DNA of 64,000 bases from Aminobacter sp. AP02 (lineage in GTDB: Bacteria; Pseudomonadota; Alphaproteobacteria; Rhizobiales; Rhizobiaceae): the NCBI RefSeq assembly GCF_003148805.1, contig NZ_QGGX01000006.1, positions 186,001 to 250,000 on the forward strand. Reading direction: 5' to 3'. Position numbers and translations under genes: made by a program. The notes beneath the pieces were generated by a model. It saw nothing but the letters and a program-made list of their open reading frames with translations, had not been told where the DNA came from and made no database searches. Shown here in pieces: positions 35,783 to 44,752 of the stretch. Numbering within the stretch: position 1 is the first letter of the stretch; the number at the start of each line of letters is the position of its first letter.

Positions 35783-36847
35783 ATGAACATGACCACGACG
35801 ATCGACGAAAAATCGGCCAAGGCGCTCGGCCCGTTCCCAAACGGTCACCCCGCGGTGCGCAAGGGCAAGGTCGGCGTTCTCCTCGTCAATCTCGGCACAC
35901 CAGACGGCACCGACCAGAAGTCGATGTGGCGCTATCTTCGTGAATTCCTCTCCGACCCGCGCGTCATCGAGATGCCGAAGGCGCTGTGGTATCCGATCCT
36001 CTATGGCATCGTGCTCAACACGCGGCCCAAGAAATCGGGCGAGAACTACAAGAAGATCTGGAACACCGCGCTCGACGAGTCGCCGCTGCGCACCCATACC
36101 CGCGCCCAGGGCGAAAAGCTTGCCGAGGCGCTGCGTGACCTGCCCGACGTCGTCGTCGACTGGGCCATGCGCTACGGCAATCCCTCGACCGAAAGCGTCA
36201 CCAAGAAGCTGCTCGAACAGGGCTGTGACCGGATCGTTCTGTTTCCGCTCTACCCGCAATATTCGGCAACAACGACGGCAACCGCTAACGACCAGTTTTT
36301 CCGTGCGCTGATGAAGCTGCGGGCCCAGCCGACCATCCGCAGCGTGCCGGCCTACTATGACGAACCGGTCTACATCGAAGCGCTCGCGCGCTCCATCGAG
36401 CAGCATCTTGCCAAGGTCGACTTCGAGTCGGAGGTGATCCTCGCCTCCTATCACGGTATCCCAAAGCCCTATTTCGAAAAGGGCGACCCCTATCATTGCC
36501 ATTGCGTGAAGACGACACGGCTGCTGCGTGAGCGCCTCGGCATGAGTGACAAGAAGCTGATGACAACCTTCCAGTCGCGCTTCGGCGCGCAGGAATGGCT
36601 TCAGCCCTACACCGACAAGACCGTGGAGCGGCTCGCCAAGGAAGGCATCAAGTCGATCGCGATCGTCAATCCGGGCTTTTCGGCCGACTGCATCGAAACG
36701 CTGGAGGAGATCGCCGGCGAAAACGCCGAGATATTCCACCACGCCGGCGGCAAGAACTTCTCCCACATCCCCTGCCTCAACGACAGCCCTGAAGGCATGG
36801 CAGTCATCGAGACCATCACCCGCCGCGAACTGATGGGCTGGGTCTGA
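35783..36847 (+). CDS. hemH: Ferrochelatase
   Basis: 354 residues. It inserts Fe(II) into protoporphyrin IX, the last step of heme synthesis. Family blocks: KVGVLLVNLGTPDGTDQKSM, MRYGNPSTESV, LFPLYPQYSATTTAT, the active-site SYHGIPKPYFEKGDPYHCHC with the metal-site His, FQSRFGAQEWLQPYTD and NPGFSADCIETLEEI. Cys residues in YHCHC recall the iron-sulfur type enzymes, but this cannot be decided by eye. ATG 35783 is used, with 35789 as an alternative. Monocistronic by layout. Confidence 0.95.
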   Translation: MNMTTTIDEKSAKALGPFPNGHPAVRKGKVGVLLVNLGTPDGTDQKSMWRYLREFLSDPRVIEMPKALWYPILYGIVLNTRPKKSGENYKKIWNTALDESPLRTHTRAQGEKLAEALRDLPDVVVDWAMRYGNPSTESVTKKLLEQGCDRIVLFPLYPQYSATTTATANDQFFRALMKLRAQPTIRSVPAYYDEPVYIEALARSIEQHLAKVDFESEVILASYHGIPKPYFEKGDPYHCHCVKTTRLLRERLGMSDKKLMTTFQSRFGAQEWLQPYTDKTVERLAKEGIKSIAIVNPGFSADCIETLEEIAGENAEIFHHAGGKNFSHIPCLNDSPEGMAVIETITRRELMGWV

Positions 36848-36984
36848 GGAACGGCCGAGCCGCAATCCAAGGCGATCTCGCGGGTGCCAATCCGGGGTGG
36901 TGCATGCGCGCGCTAAGGCCGTCGGCCCCTCAGGAACCTCTCCCCAAGGCGGTGCGTTGAGCACATCTGGAGAGGTGCGCATGC

Positions 36985-38199
36985 ATGACCCGAAAGCTCG
37001 ACCTAAGGACCGGACGGCCCGTCTGGTATGCCTATCGCGCGCCGTCCGTCCCTACTGGCAAGCTCACCCGCGACGTCAAGACCGATGTTGCTGTCATCGG
37101 TATGGGTATCAGCGGCGCCATGATCGCCGAAGCATTGACCGAAGCCGGCTGTTCGGTTGTCTGCATCGATCGGCGCGGACCGTTCCTCGGCTCGACTTCG
37201 GCCACGACAGCCCTCGTCCAATTCGAGATCGACCAGCCACTTTCACTACTGTCACTTAAGATCGGCAAGCCGAAGGCCGAGCGTGCCTGGCGCCGATCTC
37301 GGCTCGCGGTGATGAACCTCAAGGCGCACATCAGCGAACTCGGCATCCGCTGCGCCGCCGAGACCAGGCAATCGCTCTATCTCGCCGGCAACATTCTGAA
37401 CGCGAGCGGCCTGCGCGAAGAGGCCGAAGCGCGGCGCCAAGCTGGCATTGGTGCGACCTACCTGACGGCTTCGACATTGCGCGAAAAATTCGGTGTGGAG
37501 CGCGATGGCGCGATCCTCAGCCCCGACAATCTGGCGCTCGATCCTAGAAAATTGACCGCCGGACTGCTCCGCAAGGCGCTTGCACGCAAGGCGCGCTTAT
37601 ACGCTCCCGTCGAGGCGACCGGCATCGAAGACGGACGCGAAGATGTCGTGATCGCGACCGCCAGAGGCCCGACGATCACGGCAACTCATGTCGTATTGGC
37701 CACCGGCTACGAACTTGTCGCAGACCTCGTGCCGTCAACCAACCACAAGATCATCTCTACTTGGGCGATCGCCACGCGACAGCAGAAGCGAGCACTGTGG
37801 CCCGGAGCCGCCTTCATCTGGGAGGCCTCCGATCCTTACCTCTATATGCGCGCCACCGCCGACGGGCGGGTGATCTGCGGCGGAGAGGATGAAGATTTCA
37901 CCGACGAGGCAAAGCGCGACATGCTGACAGCTGAAAAATCCGAGCGCATCGCACGAAAACTGAAGGCTCTTTTGCCCAAGCTCGATGCGACGCCCGAGTT
38001 TTCCTGGGCCGGTTCATTCGGCACCACGGTCACCGGCTTGCCCTATATTGGTCAGTTGCCTCGCCATCCGCGTATCCATGCCGTGATGGGCTACGGCGGC
38101 AATGGCATCACCTATTCGCGTATCGCCGCCGAGCTCATTACCTCGACGATTACGGGCAGCGAGGACTCCGACGCCGGCTTGTTTAGCTTTCGCCGTTGA
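36985..38199 (+). CDS. FAD-dependent oxidoreductase, DAO family
   Basis: 404 residues. The dinucleotide-binding motif is VAVIGMGISGAMIAEALTEA (about residues 37-56), after a ~30-residue N-terminal extension that includes YAYRAPSVPTGKL. The second FAD contact is ATHVVLATGYEL, and the C-terminal GYGGNGITYSRIAAELI is typical of glycine or D-amino acid oxidase-like proteins (PuuB/OrdL-like). The substrate is unknown; related enzymes oxidise gamma-glutamyl-putrescine or amino acids. No partner genes lie near it. The ATG at 36985 overlaps ATGCATG-rich sequence, so the exact start is not certain. Confidence 0.87.
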   Translation: MTRKLDLRTGRPVWYAYRAPSVPTGKLTRDVKTDVAVIGMGISGAMIAEALTEAGCSVVCIDRRGPFLGSTSATTALVQFEIDQPLSLLSLKIGKPKAERAWRRSRLAVMNLKAHISELGIRCAAETRQSLYLAGNILNASGLREEAEARRQAGIGATYLTASTLREKFGVERDGAILSPDNLALDPRKLTAGLLRKALARKARLYAPVEATGIEDGREDVVIATARGPTITATHVVLATGYELVADLVPSTNHKIISTWAIATRQQKRALWPGAAFIWEASDPYLYMRATADGRVICGGEDEDFTDEAKRDMLTAEKSERIARKLKALLPKLDATPEFSWAGSFGTTVTGLPYIGQLPRHPRIHAVMGYGGNGITYSRIAAELITSTITGSEDSDAGLFSFRR

Positions 38200-38318
38200 C
38201 AACACCTGACAATCCGCCAGCACGCGATTGTAACAGCACTGAAAGGCCCTTAAGTCTTTCGGCATCGCAGCGCTGGCATGACTACAGCCGGCAAGCTCAA
38301 GCCTGAGGGGTTAACCGA

Positions 38319-39269
38319 ATGGACTTCAGTGGTTTCGACATCGTCATCCCGGTCCTTGTCGTCCTTGTTCTCTTGCTGCTTTTCGCCGGCATCAAGACCA
38401 TCCCTCAGGGCTACAACTATACGGTCGAACGGTTCGGCCGTTACACCAAGACCCTGACGCCCGGTCTCAACCTGATCATTCCCTTCATCGACCGCATCGG
38501 CGCCAAGATGAACATGATGGAGCAGGTGCTCGATGTACCGACCCAGGAGGTCATTACCCGCGACAATGCTATCGTGGCGGTCGACGGCGTTGCCTTCTAC
38601 CAGGTGCTCAGCGCGCCGCAGGCCGCATACCAGGTTGCCGGGCTGCAAAACGCCATCCTCAACCTCACCATGACCAACATCCGCACGGTCATGGGCTCCA
38701 TGGACCTCGACGAATTGTTGTCGAACCGTGACGCGATCAACGAGCGCCTGCTGCGCGTCGTCGACGAAGCAGCACATCCCTGGGGCATCAAGGTGACCCG
38801 CGTCGAGATCAAGGACATCAATCCGCCCGCCAACCTCGTGGACTCGATGGCGCGCCAGATGATGGCCGAGCGCAACAAGCGCGCCCAGATCCTCGAAGCC
38901 GAAGGCCTCAAGGCCGCACAGGTGCTGGAGGCCGAAGGCCGCCGCGAGGCCGCCTTCCGCGATGCCGAGGCACGCGAGCGCGCCGCCGAGGCCGAAGCCC
39001 GCGCCACGCAGGTCGTGTCAGAGGCCATCGCCAAGGGCGACGTTCAGGCGATCAACTATTTCGTTGCCCAAAAATACACCGAAGCCCTCGCCAAGATCGG
39101 CTCGGCCCCCAACAGCAAGGTCGTGCTGATGCCGATGGAGGCTTCGTCGCTGATCGGCACCTTGGGCGGCATCGGCGAGATCGCCAAGGAAGTGTTCCGC
39201 GCCGAAGGCACCGCCGGCGCGCAGCGCCAGTCCTCGCGCCCGCCAAGGATTGCGCCTGAGCAGAACTGA
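38319..39269 (+). CDS. qmcA: SPFH/band 7 membrane protein (QmcA/stomatin-like)
   Basis: 316 residues. A single N-terminal membrane span ([18 protein letters not shown]) is followed by the SPFH domain ([57 protein letters not shown]) and a long charged coiled coil rich in Ala and Glu ([20 protein letters not shown]). The C-terminus is disordered. Members form large ring cages in the membrane, often with FtsH or NfeD-type partners. The NfeD gene follows after 26 bases, the conserved pair. The role is membrane microdomain or quality control, inferred from the family. Confidence 0.92.
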   Translation: MDFSGFDIVIPVLVVLVLLLLFAGIKTIPQGYNYTVERFGRYTKTLTPGLNLIIPFIDRIGAKMNMMEQVLDVPTQEVITRDNAIVAVDGVAFYQVLSAPQAAYQVAGLQNAILNLTMTNIRTVMGSMDLDELLSNRDAINERLLRVVDEAAHPWGIKVTRVEIKDINPPANLVDSMARQMMAERNKRAQILEAEGLKAAQVLEAEGRREAAFRDAEARERAAEAEARATQVVSEAIAKGDVQAINYFVAQKYTEALAKIGSAPNSKVVLMPMEASSLIGTLGGIGEIAKEVFRAEGTAGAQRQSSRPPRIAPEQN

Positions 39270-39295
39270 GCGACCGCACTGATGGGGAAGCCCAA

Positions 39296-39760
39296 ATGAT
39301 CGCAAGCATCGTTGACGAACTGGGTCCGTGGAACTGGATGCTGCTCGGCTTCATCCTGCTGACAATGGAGATCTTTGCGCCGGGTGTGTTCCTGCTATGG
39401 ATCGGCATTGCCGCGCTTATCGTCGGCTCGGTGTCGCTGCTTTTGTGGGATGCGGCCTTCTGGAGTTGGCAGGCACAGATCCTGGCGTTCCTCGTACTTG
39501 CGCTGGCATCGGCCTATATCGGTAAGCAGATCGTTCGCGGCCGCGGCGACGTCTCCGACCAGCCGCTGCTCAACCGCCGCGGCGCCCAGATGATCGGGCG
39601 CACCGCGACGCTGACCGAACCGATCAAGGAAGGCCGCGGGCGCATCAAGCTTGGCGACACGATGTGGCGCGTTTCCGGCCCGGACCTGCCTGTCGGTACG
39701 CAGGTGCGTGTCGTCAGTGCTGCTGACGTCGATCTGGAACTGGTCGTGGAGCCGGTCTGA
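39296..39760 (+). CDS. NfeD family membrane protein
   Basis: 154 residues. Two or three hydrophobic segments in the first 85 residues (WNWMLLGFILLTMEIFAPGV, then LLWIGIAALIVGSVSLLLW) are followed by the soluble OB-fold domain of NfeD (MIGRTATLTEPIKEGRGRIK, DTMWRVSGPDLPVGTQVRV). It belongs to the short NfeD1b-like type without the ClpP-like protease domain. It always accompanies an SPFH protein and may stabilise its oligomer. Transcription is shared with the gene upstream. It is convergent with kdsD (six-base gap). Confidence 0.9.
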   Translation: MIASIVDELGPWNWMLLGFILLTMEIFAPGVFLLWIGIAALIVGSVSLLLWDAAFWSWQAQILAFLVLALASAYIGKQIVRGRGDVSDQPLLNRRGAQMIGRTATLTEPIKEGRGRIKLGDTMWRVSGPDLPVGTQVRVVSAADVDLELVVEPV

Positions 39761-39766
39761 GGCTGC

Positions 39767-40765
39767 TCAGGCAGCGCCGACCCTGAGCAGGTCGTGGAAG
39801 TGGATGATGCCGACCGGACGGTCGTCTTCCACCACGGGAATGGCACTGATGTTGTGCTCGTTGAGCATGGCGGTTGCCGTGCCAGCCAGCATCTGTCGCG
39901 GAACGGTCTTGGGCCGCACGGTCATGATGTCTTCGACATTTGTCTCGGCGAGATTGCGGTCGAGATTGCGTGCCAGATCACCGTCGGTGAGGATGCCGGC
40001 GAGCTTGCCGTCCGCGTCCACGACGCAGACACAGCCGAAGCGCTTCTTCGACAGTGTCCTGACCGCTTCCGGCATCTTGGTACCAACCGCCACGATCGGC
40101 ATCTCGTCGCCCGTATGCATCAGGTCGCCGACCGGCATCAGGCTCGCGCCAAGCTGGCCGCCGGGGTGGAAGGTTCGGAAATGATCGGCGGTGAAGCCGC
40201 GCGCTTCAAGCAGGGCGACCGCCAACGCGTCGCCTATCGCCAATTGAAGCAGCGTCGAGGTCGTCGGGGCAAGACCGTGCGGGCAGGCCTCCGGCGTGCG
40301 CGGCAACGACAAGACCACATCAGCCTGACGCGCCAATGCGGAAGCGTCACCCGCGGTGATGGCAACCAGCGGTATCGAAAAGCGCCTCGAATAGGCAACG
40401 ATGCCCTTGAGCTCGGCTGTTTCACCTGACCAGGAGAGCGCGACGATCGCATCTTCCTTGGTGATCATGCCGAGATCGCCATGAATGGCTTCGGAGGGAT
40501 GAACGAAATAGGACGGCGTCCCTGTCGAGGACAGCGTCGCTGCGACCTTCGAGCCGATATGGCCGCTCTTGCCGACGCCGGTAACGATGACCCGGCCACC
40601 GAGTCGCGCAAGGATCGACACTGCCTGGGCGAATGGTTCGGCCAACGCTCCTTCGAGCGCGGCTGCAAGCGCGGCCATGCCGGCCTGCTCTGTGGCAACA
40701 GTGCGGAGGGCGGAGGCGATCGACGCCTGCCGATCCGGTTCTTTTTTTAGTGATCCAGCGTGCAT
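39767..40765 (-). CDS. kdsD: Arabinose-5-phosphate isomerase, KpsF/GutQ family
   Basis: 332 residues. It interconverts ribulose-5-phosphate and arabinose-5-phosphate, the entry to KDO for lipopolysaccharide. The SIS domain has VIVTGVGKSGHIGSKVAATL, SSTGTPSYFVHPSEAIHGDL and ALSWSGETAELKGIVAY; the HGDL and PTTST elements mark the active site. Two CBS domains follow (about 205-332; CVCVVDADGKLAGILTDGDL and NISAIPVVEDDRPVGIIHFH). The start ATG at 40765 is accepted. The gene is divergent from the beta-barrel protein gene. Confidence 0.93.
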   Translation of the reverse strand: MHAGSLKKEPDRQASIASALRTVATEQAGMAALAAALEGALAEPFAQAVSILARLGGRVIVTGVGKSGHIGSKVAATLSSTGTPSYFVHPSEAIHGDLGMITKEDAIVALSWSGETAELKGIVAYSRRFSIPLVAITAGDASALARQADVVLSLPRTPEACPHGLAPTTSTLLQLAIGDALAVALLEARGFTADHFRTFHPGGQLGASLMPVGDLMHTGDEMPIVAVGTKMPEAVRTLSKKRFGCVCVVDADGKLAGILTDGDLARNLDRNLAETNVEDIMTVRPKTVPRQMLAGTATAMLNEHNISAIPVVEDDRPVGIIHFHDLLRVGAA

Positions 40766-40851
40766 GTCGCATGCGTTAGCGCGTCGAACGGTCCCTGTCC
40801 ATGATTATCCAGCCCGAACGGCATGCCCGAGCGATGACGAGAAACTCTCCG

Positions 40852-40879
40852 TTAACCATGGCCATTTACCAGTTGGTAA
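40852..40879. promoter_or_regulatory. Possible operators between kdsD and the beta-barrel gene
   Basis: TTAACCAT (40852-40859) equals the rhizobial CtrA half-site. Next to it TTACCAgtTGGTAA (40866-40879) is a perfect inverted repeat with a 2-base centre. Both lie in the 150-base divergent region, within 65 bases of the beta-barrel gene start. No regulator is identified. Confidence 0.4.
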
Positions 40880-40915
40880 TTGCGGCGCCCATGCGCCGGC
40901 GAAGCAGTGGAAAAA

Positions 40916-42589
40916 ATGGCGCAGATCAAGCCAGGGCAAAAAGGACTATGGGGCAACGTTGGACTGCGCTCCTTGCTGGCGACAGCAAGTATAGCGACGT
41001 TGCTTTGCACCATGCCTTTGCATGCCCAGGAGGCAGGCCTGCGCGGTCCTGGTGACGACGCAAACGCGGCGGGCCTGCTGACGCGCAGGCCACCGACCCA
41101 GCCGCAACCGTCCCCCCAGGTTCCGGTCGCGGAATACCAGCCCGCCAGCCCCGGCGCACTTGCCGACCCAATTGATCCAGCCGCCGAAGACAGCCTGTTC
41201 AGCGAACCGCCCAATGCCGACAGTGCGGCGTCCAATCGCCCGCCAACGACGGCGCGCCAGCGCACCGAAGAGGCGCGGCGGCAACGCGCCGCCCCCGCTG
41301 GCGCGTCATCCACAAGGGCGGCACCGGCGACGCAAGACGACATCACCACTGCCACTGTGCGCCAAGGCACTGTCGACTCCGAGACCAGCGTGGACAACGG
41401 GCCGGACTCCGAGCGGCAACGCGCCATCGAAGGCCGCGATCTGCTGATCGACGCAAATCCCTTCGAACCCACAGGCATCCGCGTCGGCAGTTTCGTGCTG
41501 CGGCCCAGCCTCGTGCAAGGTTTGGGCGCAACCACCAACGCGGATTCGAGCCCGGACGGCAAATCGGCAGTGCTGTCGGACACGGCTCTTCGCCTCAACG
41601 CGGCTTCCGACTGGGAAACCCATTCGGCGAACATCGACGCGTACGGCATTGTCCGCAAATCCATCTCCGGCCAGGAGGTGGACGACCTCGCTGGCGGCAT
41701 CAATGGTCGATTGCAGCTCGATCTTGCCGATGACCTGCGTGCCATCGCGCGTCTCGGCTATGATTTCCGCCCGGAATCGGCCTTTTCACCCGTTGTTATC
41801 GTCGGCACCGTCGAGCGCCCGACGCTCCATATCCTCAATGGCGCGCTCGGGATGGAGAAAGATGTCGGCAAATTCCGCTTCGGCGTGACCGGCGAGGCCA
41901 CGAAGGAAACCTACGGCGATGCGCAACTGTCGGATGGAGCCATGCTGTCGCAAAAAGACAGAAACTCCACGCTTTACTCTGGCAGGTTGCGCGCGGGATA
42001 TCAGATATCCCCGGCGTTGACGCCATTTGGCGAGGTCCAGTTCGGTCGCCGGATCTATGACCTGCGCCTCGACACGGCCGGCTTCGAACGTTCTTCGAAC
42101 GAGATCGGCGCGCGTGCCGGCGTTGAACTGGACATGGGCGAGAAATTCGGCGGTGAAGTCTCGGCAGGCTGGATCAGCGAAAACTTCGACGACGAGCGCC
42201 TCAAGACCATCTCCGAACCGACAATTGCCGCCGATCTCAGATGGTCGCCGATGCGTGGTACCACCGTCGGCTTGAACGGTGCGACCTTCGTGGAAGGCTC
42301 GACCACACCGGGCGAAAGCGGTTCGGTGCTTTATGCCGGGCGCCTCAGCGTCGAGCGCGAACTCCGGTCAAACCTCACTGGTTTGGCTGCCGTGGGCGTC
42401 GGCTGGCGCGACTATGCCGGCTCAAGCGATCACGACCTGACACTGACCGCCGAAGCGGGCCTGACCTGGTGGCTCAACCGCTATGCCGGTCTCACCGGGC
42501 GTCTGCGCCACGAGACCTTCACCAGCACCCTGCCCAACCGCGACAGCACGACCAACAGTGTATTCCTTGGGATGAGAATCCAGCGCTGA
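40916..42589 (+). CDS. Outer membrane beta-barrel protein
   Basis: 557 residues from ATG 40916 (an in-frame start at 40880 is possible). A signal peptide (LRSLLATASIATLLCTMPLH, cleavage after AQ) is followed by a long Pro/Ala/Arg/Ser-rich disordered region to about residue 160. The rest alternates polar and hydrophobic residues in beta strands (RVGSFVLRPSLVQGLGATTN, NIDAYGIVRKSISGQEVDDL, and final NSVFLGMRIQR). It matches the alphaproteobacterial OMP_b-brl family. The disordered N-terminal part is unusual for a barrel and may span the periplasm. Function unknown; size suggests 16-18 strands or so. Confidence 0.8.
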   Translation: MAQIKPGQKGLWGNVGLRSLLATASIATLLCTMPLHAQEAGLRGPGDDANAAGLLTRRPPTQPQPSPQVPVAEYQPASPGALADPIDPAAEDSLFSEPPNADSAASNRPPTTARQRTEEARRQRAAPAGASSTRAAPATQDDITTATVRQGTVDSETSVDNGPDSERQRAIEGRDLLIDANPFEPTGIRVGSFVLRPSLVQGLGATTNADSSPDGKSAVLSDTALRLNAASDWETHSANIDAYGIVRKSISGQEVDDLAGGINGRLQLDLADDLRAIARLGYDFRPESAFSPVVIVGTVERPTLHILNGALGMEKDVGKFRFGVTGEATKETYGDAQLSDGAMLSQKDRNSTLYSGRLRAGYQISPALTPFGEVQFGRRIYDLRLDTAGFERSSNEIGARAGVELDMGEKFGGEVSAGWISENFDDERLKTISEPTIAADLRWSPMRGTTVGLNGATFVEGSTTPGESGSVLYAGRLSVERELRSNLTGLAAVGVGWRDYAGSSDHDLTLTAEAGLTWWLNRYAGLTGRLRHETFTSTLPNRDSTTNSVFLGMRIQR

Positions 42590-42601
42590 CGCATCGGCGC
42601 T

Positions 42602-43318
42602 CTAGGGCGCCACCAGTTCGGCGGCGATCGCCCTCAACGCTTCTTCCCCTTCTCCCGCATACACCTCGCTCATGATGAGGTCTGCCAGCGGCAGGCGGCT
42701 GCCCCAGCCGTGCCGTTCGAGATCAGGCCTTGGCGCGAATTCCGAAACATGGCCGACGCAGAGGTAAGCTACGGGAACGACGTGCTCGGGAATGCCGAGC
42801 AGTTGTTTCAGCGCCTCGCGGTCGAGGATGCTGACCCAGCCGACGCCGACGCCTTCGGCGCGCGCCGCCAGCCAGAAGTTCTGGACCGCGCAAACGGTGC
42901 TGTAGAGGTCCATTTCCGGATTGTGCCAGCGTCCGAGCGGCGACTTTGCCGAGCGGCCGCGGTCGCAGGTGACAACGAGATTGAGCGGGGTCTCGCAGAT
43001 GCCTTCGAGCTTGAGCTTGCGGTAGAGCGCCTGTTTTTCCTCGGCGATCTGCGGCAATTCCTCCCCACGCGCGGCAAGGAACAGATCGCGCACCTGCTGG
43101 CGGCGTCCAGCATCGCGGATGACGATGAAATTCCACGGCTGCATGAAGCCTACCGACGGCGCGCAATGGGCAGCCATCAAAAGCCTTGCCAGCAGCCCAT
43201 CTTCAAGCGGATCAGGCAGGAAATGGCTGCGCACATCTCGACGCGTAAAGATGGCACGGTAGACGGCGTCCTGTGCGGTCTGGTCGAAACCATTGGAGTT
43301 GAAATGGTCAGCCGGCAT
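42602..43318 (-). CDS. bluB: 5,6-dimethylbenzimidazole synthase BluB
   Basis: 238 residues. It fragments reduced FMN with oxygen to form the lower ligand of vitamin B12. The flavin-nitroreductase-like fold is clear: YRAIFTRRDVRSHFLPDPL, MAAHCAPSVGFMQPWNFIVI, LNLVVTCDRGR, and VGWVSILDREALKQLLGIPE near the C-terminus. The segment FNPxxD-like ARGEEL and the TRRDVRSHF start mark BluB rather than a generic nitroreductase. ATG 43318 is preferred: AAGGGGAAA precedes it. A cobalamin riboswitch at 43380-43535 lies in its leader, so expression should fall when B12 is present. Confidence 0.93.
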   Translation of the reverse strand: MPADHFNSNGFDQTAQDAVYRAIFTRRDVRSHFLPDPLEDGLLARLLMAAHCAPSVGFMQPWNFIVIRDAGRRQQVRDLFLAARGEELPQIAEEKQALYRKLKLEGICETPLNLVVTCDRGRSAKSPLGRWHNPEMDLYSTVCAVQNFWLAARAEGVGVGWVSILDREALKQLLGIPEHVVPVAYLCVGHVSEFAPRPDLERHGWGSRLPLADLIMSEVYAGEGEEALRAIAAELVAP

Positions 43319-43379
43319 TGCGTTTCCCCTTGCGAGCAATCGATTTCCCCCGCCTGACCATGCGGTGGACGATTTCTGC

Positions 43380-43535
43380 CGGGCCGGTCTTCTGGCTCGA
43401 GTTCAACCCGCGTTCGGCGCCTTCCCGTTCAGGACGAACAGTGGCTTTTGCCGATACGGTCCCTCTTACAGCGTTGGGCACGCCACGGTTTTGCACCGTG
43501 TTCCCGATTCTCCCGCATCGCTGCGAGCACCTGGC
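43380..43535 (-). ncRNA. Cobalamin riboswitch in the bluB leader
   Basis: On the minus strand the conserved parts of the B12 element appear in order: a GGTGC start (near 43530), GGGAACACGGTG with the opposing CCGTGGCGTGCCC, then AGCCACTG (the GCCACTG box), AACGGGAAGGCG, and a closing GAGCCAGAAGACCGGCC. Order and spacing match the family, which binds adenosylcobalamin and blocks translation or transcription. It ends about 60 bases before the bluB start. Coordinates are approximate. Confidence 0.92.
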
Positions 43536-43616
43536 AGGAAATGTCTACAGGACGACAAAGCCCTTTGCTACGCCGCCGCGCGTCCAAAACTGACGCGCGA
43601 GCGACATTGCGGCCGC

Positions 43617-44504
43617 TTAGCGGTCAGGCTTCATCTCTTGCAACAGGCCTTCGATGACACCGGCCATGCTCCTGTTGAGATCCGAACGCGACAAGGCAAA
43701 CGCGACATTGGCTTCGACGAAGCCTTCCGGCGAGCCGCAGTCGAAGGTGCGGCCACGATAGTGGTAACCGTAGAAAGACTGCTGCTTTTCGAGCTTCAGC
43801 ATCGCGTCGGTGAGCTGGATTTCATCGCCGGCGCCGCGCTCCTGGCTGGCCAGGATGTTGAAAATCTCCGGCTGCAGGATGTAACGGCCATTGATGAAGA
43901 GGTTCGATGGTGCCGTACCCTGCTTGGGCTTTTCCACCATGCCTTCGATCTCGAAGCCGGTATGGACGGCCTTGCCCTGTCCGACGATGCCGTATTTGTG
44001 CGTTTCGGTGGGATCGCATTCCTGCACGGCGATGATGTTGTCGCCGGTTTCGGCATAAAGCTCGACCATCTCGCGCATGCAGCTCTTTTCAGACTGCATA
44101 ATCATATCGGGCAAAAGCAGTGCAAAGGGCTCGTCGCCGACAAGTTCGCGCGCGCACCACACAGCATGGCCAAGGCCAAGCGGCACTTGCTGGCGGGTGA
44201 ACGAGGTCTGTCCCGGCCCGGGTTGCAGCCGCTGCAAGCGCTCGAGCTGCTCACCTTTGCCGCGCTGGGCCAGCGTGTCATAGAGTTCGAACTGAACGTC
44301 GAAATGATCTTCGATGACCGCCTTATTGCGGCCGGTGACGAAGATGAAATGCTCGATGCCCGCCTCGCGTGCCTCATCGACCACGTATTGAATCACCGGA
44401 CGATCGACAACCGTCAGCATTTCCTTCGGAATCGACTTGGTGGCAGGCAGAAAACGCGTGCCCAAACCGGCGACCGGGAAAACTGCCTTGCGAACTCTCT
44501 TCAT
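43617..44504 (-). CDS. galU: UTP-glucose-1-phosphate uridylyltransferase
   Basis: 295 residues. It makes UDP-glucose for exopolysaccharide, lipopolysaccharide and trehalose. GalU blocks: [20 protein letters not shown] with the nucleotide loop, [47 protein letters not shown], and the later [21 protein letters not shown] 44504 is chosen as the frame upstream to 44687 is unlike GalU. The gene precedes the lytic transglycosylase in the divergent direction; an inverted repeat sits in the shared 250-base gap. Confidence 0.95.
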   Translation of the reverse strand: MKRVRKAVFPVAGLGTRFLPATKSIPKEMLTVVDRPVIQYVVDEAREAGIEHFIFVTGRNKAVIEDHFDVQFELYDTLAQRGKGEQLERLQRLQPGPGQTSFTRQQVPLGLGHAVWCARELVGDEPFALLLPDMIMQSEKSCMREMVELYAETGDNIIAVQECDPTETHKYGIVGQGKAVHTGFEIEGMVEKPKQGTAPSNLFINGRYILQPEIFNILASQERGAGDEIQLTDAMLKLEKQQSFYGYHYRGRTFDCGSPEGFVEANVAFALSRSDLNRSMAGVIEGLLQEMKPDR

Positions 44505-44752
44505 TGCTTCGTCGTCCGATAGAAGATTACAGGTATGAGAAGTGACATTCTCACGCCCGAATTGAGGAATACTGAACGCGTTCACGTATTCGGGGACAGG
44601 GGCAAGACCATCGATCACGCGATCTTGATTGTCCCGCCCATTAAGGAGACAATCCCCAAGGGCGTTTTTCGTTCCTCTGGGGACCATGGTAAACTGATTG
44701 CTAACCGGCTTAGGCGATGAATCGACTTTCTGATCTCTCCAAGGAGGAAAGA
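44505..44752. other. Divergent intergenic region galU / lytic transglycosylase
   Basis: TGAGAAgtgacaTTCTCA (44536-44553) is a perfect inverted repeat with 6-base arms and a 6-base centre, a possible operator. TCCCCA/TGGGGA arms occur near 44650-44685. AAGGAGGAAAGA (44740-44751) is an unusually strong ribosome binding site for the gene at 44753 and decides its start. Nothing else is supported. Confidence 0.5.
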
